The notes beneath the pieces are model-generated. The model saw only the letters and a program-made list of their open reading frames with translations, was not told the origin of the DNA and did not search any database. A DNA stretch of 64,000 nucleotides from Candidatus Gastranaerophilales bacterium (GTDB lineage: Bacteria > Cyanobacteriota > Vampirovibrionia > Gastranaerophilales > Gastranaerophilaceae). A program made the translations under genes and the position numbers. The stretch spans positions 124,001-188,000 of the forward strand of contig CALVBS010000001.1 of NCBI GenBank assembly GCA_944325865.1, in the 5' to 3' direction. Within the stretch, counting starts at the first letter, position 1. The number at the start of each line of letters is the position of its first letter. Shown here one piece after another: positions 25,113-33,071 of the stretch.

Positions 25113-26345
25113 ATGAATAGCAGAGAAATTATTAAACAAGCCGAAAAAGAATTGAAAGAACAATTTGAAATTATTGATGAAATAAGAGACTATAATCAGG
25201 AAAAAGTGTTAAAAGCTTTCATTGAAAATAAGGTAGCCCCTGAACATTTCTACACAGTATCCGGCTACGGGCATGATGATATGGGAAGAGAAGTTCTTGA
25301 TAAAGTTTTTGCTGATATTTTTAAAGCAGAAAAAGCAATCGCAAGAATACACTTCGCATCTGGAACACATACTCTTGCCTGCGTTCTTTTCGGAAATCTA
25401 CGCCCGAATGACAAATTGTTATCTGTTGTTGGTGCTCCATATGATACAATGCAGGAAGTTATCGGAACTATGGGAGATAACGACACAAAAGAGGACTCTC
25501 TGATTGCACACGGTGTAATTTATGATGAAGTTCCGCTTAAAAATGATGATGTGGATTTAGAAGGTATTGAAAATGCTGTGGATGAATCTGTAAAAATGGT
25601 TTTAATTCAGCGTTCCAAGGGTTACTCAACAAGAAAATCCCTTACAGTTGATACAATCGGAAAAATTTGCGAAATCGTTAAAAAGAAAAATCCAAACTGT
25701 ATATGCTTTGTTGATAACTGCTACGGAGAGTTTGTAGAAGATAAAGAACCGATTGAAGTCGGAGCTGATATTATTGCAGGTTCACTCATAAAAAATCCCG
25801 GAGGAGGTATTGTGGAAGCCGGCGGATACATTGCGGGCAAAGCCCGATATGTTGATAAATCCGCAAACAGATTAACAGCCCCCGGAATCGGGAGTGAAGG
25901 CGGTGCTATGTTTAACCAGCACAGATTAATTTTTCAGGGACTGTTTATGGCACCGTCAGTTGTATCTGATGCCGTCAAAGGTGCAGTTCTTGCGTCCAAA
26001 GTGTTTGATGAAATAGGCTTTGATTCAACTCCGAAATATTATGAAAAAAGAACTGATATTATTCAAAATATTACATTCGGTTCTCCTGAACCGTTAGAGC
26101 AATTCTGCAGAACAATCCAGTCATTGTCTCCGGTTAACGGCTATGTAACCCCTATTCCGGAATATATTCCGGGATATGAGGATAAGGTTATTATGGCAGG
26201 TGGAACATTTATTGAGGGCTCTACTATAGAGCTTTCTGCAGACGGTCCTATGCGTCCACCGTATGTTGCCTACATGCAGGGCGGTCTGAATTATGCTCAT
26301 ATAAAAATCGCATTGACAAAAATATTGGATAAAGTCAAAATCTAA
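25113..26345 (+). CDS. methionine gamma-lyase-related PLP protein (aluminium-resistance family)
   Basis: A 410-residue PLP-fold protein of the Met_gamma_lyase/aluminium-resistance family (YnbB type). Recognisable blocks are HFASGTHTLACVLFGNLRP, QRSKGYSTRKSLT, CFVDNCYGEFVEDKEPIEVGAD, the PLP-lysine segment GSLIKNPGGGI-EAGGYIAG and RLTAPGIGSEGG. Members are predicted C-S lyases, but the physiological substrate is uncertain. GAGGGA precedes the ATG. Its stop codon directly abuts the stop codon of the convergent gene at 26346, with no bases between. Confidence 0.92.
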   Translation: MNSREIIKQAEKELKEQFEIIDEIRDYNQEKVLKAFIENKVAPEHFYTVSGYGHDDMGREVLDKVFADIFKAEKAIARIHFASGTHTLACVLFGNLRPNDKLLSVVGAPYDTMQEVIGTMGDNDTKEDSLIAHGVIYDEVPLKNDDVDLEGIENAVDESVKMVLIQRSKGYSTRKSLTVDTIGKICEIVKKKNPNCICFVDNCYGEFVEDKEPIEVGADIIAGSLIKNPGGGIVEAGGYIAGKARYVDKSANRLTAPGIGSEGGAMFNQHRLIFQGLFMAPSVVSDAVKGAVLASKVFDEIGFDSTPKYYEKRTDIIQNITFGSPEPLEQFCRTIQSLSPVNGYVTPIPEYIPGYEDKVIMAGGTFIEGSTIELSADGPMRPPYVAYMQGGLNYAHIKIALTKILDKVKI

Positions 26346-27464
26346 TTACAAAAGACCTTCCATCATCTGATTTAAGACAACCTTTGCAGCACGAATTGAT
26401 ACTGCAATAGAAGTTCCGGTTATTGGTTGATGCAGCATTGACAAATTAGATTTGACAGGAATATCTATTTCATCAGTTCCGGTAAATTTAAAGCCTTGCG
26501 GAAGTTGTATAACACCAAATTCACCTAATTCATAATGCTGGGTGAAATAAGAATTTCTGGAAGATGAATATTCTGCAATTTTGCCATAGGTATCAAGACT
26601 TCCTACCCCTTCGACATTATTCAAACTAAGCCATCTGTTATATGAGTTCTTTCCGGCATTGCCTGCCGACATAAAAATCCTAACATGTGACGGTATCCCT
26701 GATAAGTTTTCATCTAACTCTTTTGAAGCATAAGCTAATTTTTCTTTAAGGATTTCAGGTTTAGAAATTTTTGTTCTCTTATTAAAAAAGTTATTATACA
26801 ATCGCTTTATCAAATTATCCGGAGAAATATTAGAATTAGAGGTAAATGCACAGGAAATTGCCGCAGTATCTTTGTCCAATTCCTGCTTTAATTCTCTGCT
26901 AATTTCCAGCTTGTCTTTCCAATAATAAAGCTTAACATCAACAAAAGGATTATATCTTTTTACAAAAAGAGTCATCAACTCTCCATGTGTAATATTATTT
27001 ATATTAGGTAATAATTTATCTGAATAACACTCAAAAACAATTATTTTTTTCTTATTTAAAGCCGCTTCTTTTACAAAACTACCGTCAGAATTCAAAATAC
27101 GAACAATCTGTAAACCGTCATCAGTCTTGCCGTTATTAAGCAAATAATAAGCTTTACCATCTTTAGGATTTACCCATTTAACCCTTAAAAAACTGGCTTC
27201 GGAAGAAGGATCCGTTAAACGAACCAAATCTTCAAGTGAGGCATTTCTAAAACCTCCCACTTTACTTCTCTGCCTTATATCCTGCAACGCTAACCTGTTC
27301 ATAACACGTGCTTCGTGCATTTCTTTAGAGATAAATCTCGGTAAATTAAAATATTTATCCGAATATTCATATCTTATTTTTGGGTTTATACCGAAAAACC
27401 TTTGCTGCGGTACAATATATGGAACTTTATTTGCATAAGAGCTTATTCGGGTAAATTTAATCAT
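26346..27464 (-). CDS. subtilisin-like (S8) protein with altered catalytic Asp
   Basis: The 372-residue protein has subtilase landmarks in the right order: NITHGELMTLF (H160), RIFMSAGNAGKNSY (oxyanion Asn269), VEGVGSLDTYGKIAEYSSS and TGTSIAVSIRAAKVVLN (Ser352). At the first triad position the usual V-I-D-[ST]-G is IVFECYSD, so Glu145 replaces Asp unless D149 serves. There is no signal peptide. The N-terminus has QQRFFGIN at about residue 20-27, similar to the F-x-G motifs in other genes here. The frame extends to a TTG at 27491; the ATG at 27464 is preferred, though its ribosome site is weak. It may be an intracellular protease or a pseudoprotease. Confidence 0.72.
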   Translation of the reverse strand: MIKFTRISSYANKVPYIVPQQRFFGINPKIRYEYSDKYFNLPRFISKEMHEARVMNRLALQDIRQRSKVGGFRNASLEDLVRLTDPSSEASFLRVKWVNPKDGKAYYLLNNGKTDDGLQIVRILNSDGSFVKEAALNKKKIIVFECYSDKLLPNINNITHGELMTLFVKRYNPFVDVKLYYWKDKLEISRELKQELDKDTAAISCAFTSNSNISPDNLIKRLYNNFFNKRTKISKPEILKEKLAYASKELDENLSGIPSHVRIFMSAGNAGKNSYNRWLSLNNVEGVGSLDTYGKIAEYSSSRNSYFTQHYELGEFGVIQLPQGFKFTGTDEIDIPVKSNLSMLHQPITGTSIAVSIRAAKVVLNQMMEGLL

Positions 27465-27675
27465 AACACTACCAAAATAAATGTGACTCAAGCATAAATT
27501 TTGCTAAATTATTAAGAATTGTTAATCTCAAATAGCACTACACGACTAATTCTTTAGGATTAGATGAAAATATTCGTATAATTATAATTGACTATATATT
27601 TTTTGTGGTATGCTGTTAGTTGACCCCGCTATGGGTGATGAAATTACGTATTTAGTTAAGAAGAAAGGGTAAAAT

Positions 27676-29367
27676 ATGTCATTACCAAATGTAGCTTATT
27701 TTTCAATGGAAATCGCTCTGGATCAGTCTTTAAAAACTTATTCAGGCGGGTTAGGATTTTTAGCTGGTTCGCATATGCTTTCTGCAGGGTATTTACAAAT
27801 GCCTATGGTTGGCGTAACCATGTTATGGTCATACGGCTACTATGACCAGCGTATAGCACATGATGGTCAGGTTGAAGTTGCTTATATCAGAAAATATTAT
27901 GACTTCCTCAAAGATATTAATGTTCAAACAGAAGTTGATATTTTCGGTGAAAAAGTTAAAGTAAAAGCTTATCTTGTTGAACCTGAATTATTCGGAGCTT
28001 GTCCTGTTTATTTATTAACTACCGATATTGAAGGAAACAGCGACTGGGCAAAAAGTATTTCACATAAACTTTATGACGGAAATGAAAAAATAAGAATTGC
28101 TCAGGAAACTGTTCTTGGTATTGCCGGTATAAGAATATTACAGGCTGTAGGTTATAAATTTGATGTTGTACATATGAACGAAGGACATGCACTCCCTGCT
28201 GCCTTTGAATTATTAAGACAACACAATGGCAACCTTGAAGAAGTTAAAAAACATACAGTATTTACAACTCACACTCCTGTTGCTGCAGGTAATGAAGTTC
28301 ACTGGGTTGACACACTTCTTGAAGGCGGTTTCTTTGCAGGTGCATCTCGTGAAACTGCTGTTAATCTCGGCGGTGAAAACTTCTCACTTACTGTTGCTGC
28401 ATTGAGAATGTCACGTATTGCAAATGCTGTATCACAGCTGCATGGTCTTGTTGCTAACAAGATGTGGGAATGGGTTGACGGAAGATGCCCTATCAGAGCA
28501 ATTACTAATGCTGTAAATCTTCACTATTGGCAGGATGACCGTATTAAAAATGCTCATACCCCAGAACAACTTCTTGCAGTTAAACGTGAAATGAAAGTTG
28601 AACTTTTTGAACATGTTGCAAATGTTGCAGGTAAAAGATTCGACCCAGATGTATTAACTATCACTTGGGCAAGAAGATTTGCAGATTATAAACGTGCATG
28701 GTTAATCCTTATGGATAAAGACAGAATTAACAGACTTCTTGATGAAAATAAGGTTCAAATTATCTTTGCAGGTAAATTCCATCCGGACGATGTTATGGGT
28801 AAAGAAATGTTTAACAAATTGTTGAACCGTTCTCATTCATTGAAAAATGTCGTTGTATTACCTGGCTATGAACTTGAATTATCAGGTATGTTGAAACGCG
28901 GTTCTGATATATGGTTAAATACACCTCTCAGACCGTTTGAAGCATCCGGTACTTCTGGTATGTCAGCTAATGCTAACGGTGCTTTACACCTTTCAATCTA
29001 TGACGGCTGGACTGTTGAAGGTACATTCGACGGAATTAACGGTTACACTGTCGAATATGAAGGTCTTGATGACGAAATGCCATGGGAAGAACGTCACTGG
29101 AAAGATCATGAATGCATCATGAATATCATAGAAAATAGAATTATACCAACTTACTATGAAAACAAAACAGAATGGGCAAGATTGATGAGACAGGCTATCA
29201 GAACTTCTGAAGCTTACTTCAATTCTGACCGAATGGTAATCGAATACTACAACAGATTGTATAAACCGATTGCACATGATGATGCTACTTCCGGTACGGA
29301 TAAAAAGGAAATGAAAATTTCTGAAACTCCTACATTTGATGCTTGGACTTTTTCTAACATCAAATAA
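27676..29367 (+). CDS. glgP: short alpha-glucan phosphorylase (GT35) lacking the PLP lysine
   Basis: A 563-residue member of the short glucan-phosphorylase branch. It has NVAYFSMEIALDQSLKTYSGGLGFLAG at the N-terminus (quoted in parts), VVHMNEGHALPAAFELL, TTHTPVAAGNEVHW, WARRFADYKRAWL and PLRPFEASGTSGM. Phosphorylases release glucose 1-phosphate from glycogen and need PLP bound as a Schiff base to Lys in GTSGMK. Here the codon is TCA, giving GTSGMS (Ser430, 28963-28965), so the cofactor anchor is absent. The enzyme may be inactive, regulatory or a glycosyltransferase of altered chemistry. AAAGGG precedes the ATG, and the gene is monocistronic with its own terminator. Confidence 0.88.
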   Translation: MSLPNVAYFSMEIALDQSLKTYSGGLGFLAGSHMLSAGYLQMPMVGVTMLWSYGYYDQRIAHDGQVEVAYIRKYYDFLKDINVQTEVDIFGEKVKVKAYLVEPELFGACPVYLLTTDIEGNSDWAKSISHKLYDGNEKIRIAQETVLGIAGIRILQAVGYKFDVVHMNEGHALPAAFELLRQHNGNLEEVKKHTVFTTHTPVAAGNEVHWVDTLLEGGFFAGASRETAVNLGGENFSLTVAALRMSRIANAVSQLHGLVANKMWEWVDGRCPIRAITNAVNLHYWQDDRIKNAHTPEQLLAVKREMKVELFEHVANVAGKRFDPDVLTITWARRFADYKRAWLILMDKDRINRLLDENKVQIIFAGKFHPDDVMGKEMFNKLLNRSHSLKNVVVLPGYELELSGMLKRGSDIWLNTPLRPFEASGTSGMSANANGALHLSIYDGWTVEGTFDGINGYTVEYEGLDDEMPWEERHWKDHECIMNIIENRIIPTYYENKTEWARLMRQAIRTSEAYFNSDRMVIEYYNRLYKPIAHDDATSGTDKKEMKISETPTFDAWTFSNIK

Positions 29368-29386
29368 GATGAATAAATAAAACTTT

Positions 29387-29419
29387 AAAGACCGATTCTG
29401 ATTCAGAGTCGGTCTTTTT
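29387..29419 (+). terminator. terminator after glgP
   Basis: AAAGACCGA and TCGGTCTTTTT pair around a 13-base loop that itself contains CTGA-TTCAG pairing. Confidence 0.88.
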
Positions 29420-29479
29420 GTTACAATATTCTCAAAAAGCTTAATTTCTGGTATAATTTAATAAAATGAAAGGTAAATA

Positions 29480-29884
29480 ATGACAGAAGAATTAAGTTCA
29501 CATAAATTGGCATGTATTATTGCAAGAGTTTTGGATGATAAATTGGCAAAAAATATTGCAATTTTAAATATCAGTCATGTATCTTCTCTTGCGGATTACT
29601 TTGTAATAGTTACAGGTGATTCAACCCCTCATGTCAAGGCTCTTATGGAAGAGGTTAAGGACAGGATTAAAAAGATTTTTAACCGCATGCCGCTAAGAAT
29701 GGAAAATGATGCCAGAAACAGATGGAATTTATTGGATTACGGCGATGTCGTTGTTCATATTCTGCACAAAGACGAAAGAGAGACTTATGCAATAGAAAAA
29801 TTTTGGAACAATGCATTCAGTATTCCTGAAGATGAATGGAAAGAGGTTTCAAAAGATTATTCAACTTACGGTAATGTAAATTAA
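29480..29884 (+). CDS. rsfS: ribosomal silencing factor RsfS
   Basis: A 134-residue RsfS/Iojap protein, which binds L14 on the 50S subunit and blocks subunit joining in starvation. Diagnostic blocks are VSSLADYFVIVTGDSTPHVKAL, ARNRWNLLDYGDVVVHIL and the C-terminal REYY-like ETYAIEKFWNNA. The length is normal. TGGTATAAT (an extended -10 box) lies 22 bases upstream, and AAAGG before the ATG. It leads a likely operon with the TPR and Tic20-like genes. Confidence 0.95.
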   Translation: MTEELSSHKLACIIARVLDDKLAKNIAILNISHVSSLADYFVIVTGDSTPHVKALMEEVKDRIKKIFNRMPLRMENDARNRWNLLDYGDVVVHILHKDERETYAIEKFWNNAFSIPEDEWKEVSKDYSTYGNVN

Positions 29885-29944
29885 TTAAAGGTTTACATAT
29901 TGCAATAAATTTACAAGTAATGAAGAAAGAGATAATATAAAGTT

Positions 29945-31018
29945 ATGGAAAATACTGAAAATAAAGATCTGAATAAACAAATAAACGACTTAATTATGGA
30001 AATGGCTAAAGATCCTCAAAATACGGAACTTTACCATAAATTATCCGAATTGTATCTTGAACAGCAGGATTATGATAAAGTTATGTCCGTGCTTGACAGT
30101 TTACTTGCAATAAAACCTGATGATGTGAAGGCACTTGTCGGTATGGGGACAATGTGGTTTTATGAAAAAGATTTCAGAAAATCACTTTCTTATTACAACA
30201 AGGCACTTGAAATTAATCCTAAAAATTATCTTATTTATTACAATATTGGTAATGTTTTTGCAGAATGGAAAAATTTCCCTAAAGCTTTGTTTTATTACAA
30301 CAGGGCTATTGACCTGAACGCTCTGAACCCTGAAATTTATAATGCAATCGCATTATTGTATCAGGACAATGAAGAATATATCGAATCAAAAGCATATTAT
30401 GAAAAAGCCCTTTCGCTTGATCCGACAAATATTACGGCTCTTGTTGATATGGGTAATGTCTGCTTCAAATTGTTTGATTATGAAACCGCACTTGACTTGT
30501 ACAAAAGAGTTTATGCTCTGAATATTGATAATAAAGTTGTTGCAATTTGTATCGGTAACACTTATACCCTGATGAAAAACAGGGAAGAAGCATACAAATA
30601 TTATGAAAAAGCATTAACCATGGAAGGCGATAACTACAGAGCTTATATTTGTTATGCTATCTCATTATCAGAATTCGGGGAAAATGATATGGCAATCGAA
30701 ATGTATAAAAAAGCTATTGAAATATTTCCGAAACAGCCTAATGCATATCAGCTTCTCGGTAATTTATATACAAATCTTAACCGTATTGAAGAAGCTATGG
30801 CTGAATACAAAAAGGTTCTCCATTTTGCAACAAATGATGCTCAAACCTATATGCTTTTAGGTAATGCACACTATTTGAATAATGAAATCGAAAAGGCGAT
30901 AGCATCATATAGAGCCTCTATTCAAATTGAACCTGATAATGATGAATACAAGCTTATATATTATCAAATTCTGGATGAATATATAGACAAAAAACGCCGC
31001 GGAGAATTGGAGGCATAA
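29945..31018 (+). CDS. tetratricopeptide-repeat protein
   Basis: A 357-residue all-helical protein built from about nine tandem TPR units (for example AKIKPDDVKALVGMGTMWFYE-type segments, YNKALEINPKNYLIYYNIGN, YEKALSLDPTNITALVDMGN, YKKAIEIFPKQPNAYQLLGN). TPR arrays are protein-protein scaffolds, so the partner is unknown. There is no signal peptide or catalytic domain. It follows rsfS by 60 bases and ends two bases before the Tic20-like gene, so a membrane-complex role is possible by association. Confidence 0.9.
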   Translation: MENTENKDLNKQINDLIMEMAKDPQNTELYHKLSELYLEQQDYDKVMSVLDSLLAIKPDDVKALVGMGTMWFYEKDFRKSLSYYNKALEINPKNYLIYYNIGNVFAEWKNFPKALFYYNRAIDLNALNPEIYNAIALLYQDNEEYIESKAYYEKALSLDPTNITALVDMGNVCFKLFDYETALDLYKRVYALNIDNKVVAICIGNTYTLMKNREEAYKYYEKALTMEGDNYRAYICYAISLSEFGENDMAIEMYKKAIEIFPKQPNAYQLLGNLYTNLNRIEEAMAEYKKVLHFATNDAQTYMLLGNAHYLNNEIEKAIASYRASIQIEPDNDEYKLIYYQILDEYIDKKRRGELEA

Positions 31019-31020
31019 AA

Positions 31021-31434
31021 ATGTACAGAGAGGAGCAGGCAAAACCCTACGTAATTGAAAGAATTGTTTCAGCACTAACTTACCCTACAACCGGAATTAT
31101 CGGTGTTATTTGGCTTATTTTGGGCTGGATTACAAAATCATATCCAAGAAAATTTACGCAGTATCATATATACCAATCTATATTTTTATCACTTGCGTTT
31201 GTGATTCTTGACTATTTAGTAAGAATCATAGCAAATATGTTTGCGTATGTACCTATAATAAACAGAATTATCGCACAGTTACTTTACTGGTTTAATATGC
31301 CTGTACTGTTTGAATACTCAATCATTCAAATATTCATATATTCTTTGCTTATATATCTGACTGTGACAGCCTTTTTAGGGAAATACAGTTATATTCCGTT
31401 TGTTTCGGATAACATAAAACAGCTGCTCAGGTAG
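31021..31434 (+). CDS. Tic20-like small membrane protein
   Basis: A 137-residue protein with four predicted helices. It opens with ERIVSALTYPTTGIIGVIWLIL, has RKFTQYHIYQSIFLSLAFVILD in the middle and ends YLTVTAFLGKYSYIPFVSDNIKQ. The R-F-x-Q-Y-H-x-[YM]-Q-[AS]-[IL] and GK...IP-x-[IV]-SD patterns resemble cyanobacterial and chloroplast Tic20, a protein-import channel component; a DUF4870-type protein is the alternative. The start follows the TPR stop by two bases with GGAGGC overlapping the stop region, so translation is coupled. Confidence 0.72.
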   Translation: MYREEQAKPYVIERIVSALTYPTTGIIGVIWLILGWITKSYPRKFTQYHIYQSIFLSLAFVILDYLVRIIANMFAYVPIINRIIAQLLYWFNMPVLFEYSIIQIFIYSLLIYLTVTAFLGKYSYIPFVSDNIKQLLR

Positions 31435-31460
31435 TTTTGTAATATGTAATGTAAATTATA

Positions 31461-31490
31461 AAAAAATACCGTCTTCAGTAAAAGACGGTA
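31461..31490 (-). terminator. terminator of the phosphodiester-glycosidase gene
   Basis: On the minus strand TACCGTCTT and AAGACGGTA pair around a short loop and are followed by TTTTTT (31466-31461), as expected downstream of the gene at 31567. Confidence 0.75.
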
Positions 31491-31530
31491 ATGGATGCGG
31501 ATGCTTGAGGAAACAAGTTAAAATCGATCA

Positions 31531-31552
31531 CCCTCTCCCATAAGGGAGAGGG
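31531..31552. repeat. palindromic CCCTCTCCC-ATAA-GGGAGAGGG element
   Basis: A perfect nine-base inverted repeat with a four-base loop and high GC in an A/T-rich spacer, 15 bases after the glycosidase stop (minus strand). It has no T-run of its own on the minus side. It could protect the 3' end or be a dispersed intergenic palindrome; only one copy is in this window. Confidence 0.55.
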
Positions 31553-31566
31553 GAAATTTGTCTTAA

Positions 31567-32838
31567 CTAACCTTTTTTAGAAAGAACCAGAGCATTTGAT
31601 AATGTAATTCCCCCTTTGACTTGCGGTCTGTTTACAACAGCACCGTCAACATACATAACCGTAGAACCGCCGCCGTCAAGATTCATTGCATTAATACATC
31701 CTATTGACTTCATAAACCTTGCAAGCTGCATTAAAGTCATTCCGACCGAACTGCCTTCCCTGCCGTCAACAGTAACCATTATAAGGTTATTATCTCCGGT
31801 ATAGCCGATTGCAGTTCGCGGATTTTTACCGCCTATTGAACCAAGTTTTTGGGCTGTCATATCAACAAAAACTTCTGAATTTTTAACAAGATATGGTCCT
31901 CCGCTGATAATATGTTTAACCCCCTTCCATTCCGGAGTTGTAGAAATAATAAGTTCAACTTTTGATTTACTAAGAAGAGGCTTAAGTTGTTTTGCAGGCC
32001 CAACAATAACGTAGCCATCCTCTGGAATTGCCAGCGGAGAAGTCGAAGATGCGATAATTTTGTTATCTTTAATTGCAATTTGGTAGCCGTATTTTGGCGT
32101 TGCAGGAGAGGTCGTTCCCCAGGCCTTTGAGTAAGCTAAAACATAAGATGATAACATTCTCGGCTGATTAATGTTATCGACCTTAACGGAGATGTCAGAG
32201 GCCTTTAAATAACTTTTAACCTGAACCCGTGCCATATCAAATTTGTTATCAAAAATTCCCATTGCAACCCTGTCATAAATAGGCCCAGTATATAATGTTC
32301 CGTCAATCATAAGCGTACCCAGAGGGACACCAGTTTGCGGCTTGAAATAAGTGCCGTTAATTGCTACTACGGAATCGGAATTTTTCGCAATGGTTGTAAT
32401 TGTTTTTCTGCTTTTCAAATTATTCGAAACCGAAGAAAGCTCCGGACGCAGCTCAAATCCGTCCGCGAGTTTTAAATCTACTTCCACAACATTAATCCTG
32501 ACCGGACGGCCATCGTAGTATTTTGTAAGTCTAATATGTTTTATACCTCTTGAAACTGTTCTGATAAGAGAATTCGGGTACTTTCTTTTTATCTCTTCGT
32601 TAAAATTGTTTTCTCTAACTTCAGGAGAAATTTCATGTAAAATTTTATTTTTTACACTTCCAGTATCAATTCCGACAGGGGCAAGTGTAGCTTTTGCAAG
32701 CCGCATGTCATCTGCAAAAAGCGGACTGCTAAAAAGTAAACACTGAGTCAATACTAATCCCGCAATAATCGAAAAATAAAAAGCTACTTCGATTAATTTT
32801 AAATTTGACCAATTTTTCGCAGCAAAGAGTGTATCCAT
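31567..32838 (-). CDS. membrane-anchored phosphodiester glycosidase (NAGPA) domain protein
   Basis: The 423-residue protein has an N-terminal membrane anchor or signal (about 14-40, IAGLVLTQCLLFSSPLF). A DUF2233/NAGPA domain then fills the rest: VVAINGTYFKPQTGVPLGTLM, HIISGGPYLVKN, NPRTAIGYTGDNNLIMVTVDGR and MNLDGGGSTVMYVDG. Such domains remove GlcNAc or similar sugars from phosphodiester linkages and are common in cell-wall or exopolysaccharide processing outside the membrane. The catalytic region appears intact. It has a promoter at 32956-32984 and a 110-base leader that may be structured. Confidence 0.9.
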   Translation of the reverse strand: MDTLFAAKNWSNLKLIEVAFYFSIIAGLVLTQCLLFSSPLFADDMRLAKATLAPVGIDTGSVKNKILHEISPEVRENNFNEEIKRKYPNSLIRTVSRGIKHIRLTKYYDGRPVRINVVEVDLKLADGFELRPELSSVSNNLKSRKTITTIAKNSDSVVAINGTYFKPQTGVPLGTLMIDGTLYTGPIYDRVAMGIFDNKFDMARVQVKSYLKASDISVKVDNINQPRMLSSYVLAYSKAWGTTSPATPKYGYQIAIKDNKIIASSTSPLAIPEDGYVIVGPAKQLKPLLSKSKVELIISTTPEWKGVKHIISGGPYLVKNSEVFVDMTAQKLGSIGGKNPRTAIGYTGDNNLIMVTVDGREGSSVGMTLMQLARFMKSIGCINAMNLDGGGSTVMYVDGAVVNRPQVKGGITLSNALVLSKKG

Positions 32839-32949
32839 AGCGTCACCTCAATTTGAAAAGTAACCGGATACCTTTTTGTTTAAAGAGTGGTGTGGGGAGT
32901 AACACTCATCGGAAACCTGAATAACCAAACCCAAGATCAGGGACTTCCT
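32839..32949 (-). ncRNA. possible structured 5' leader of the glycosidase gene
   Basis: The untranslated leader between the predicted start of transcription and the ATG contains GGAA-CCTGA...TCAGG-TTTCC pairing, then GAGTGTT-ACTCCCC-ACACCACTC pairing. Both are G/C-rich against an A/T-rich background. I do not recognise a known riboswitch class. A regulatory leader is plausible but unproven. Confidence 0.35.
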
Positions 32950-32955
32950 ACTACT

Positions 32956-32984
32956 ATTGTAACATAAATTAACAAATAACTCAA
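32956..32984 (-). promoter_or_regulatory. promoter of the glycosidase gene
   Basis: Read on the minus strand, TTGAGT (32984-32979), 17 bases, TACAAT (32961-32956): four-of-six and five-of-six matches to housekeeping boxes at ideal spacing. Confidence 0.65.
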
Positions 32985-33071
32985 GTCCTCTGACAGTAAG
33001 GGTTTTACAAAACTAAATAATGGCAAATTTACACTTATTAACAATTTAACAAAGCTACAATGTAAACTTAA

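Noticed and set aside
25265-25486. Minus-strand frame inside the PLP lyase gene
   Set aside because: It has no ribosome site and its Ser/Pro-rich composition is typical of an antisense shadow.
31531-31552. Palindromic CCCTCTCCC/GGGAGAGGG element as a mobile repeat (REP/MITE)
   Set aside because: Only one copy is in the window and no flanking duplication is visible, so a mobile origin cannot be supported.
32839-32949. A known riboswitch in the glycosidase leader
   Set aside because: I found no conserved core of SAM, TPP, FMN, cobalamin, glycine or c-di-GMP classes; only generic hairpins are supported.
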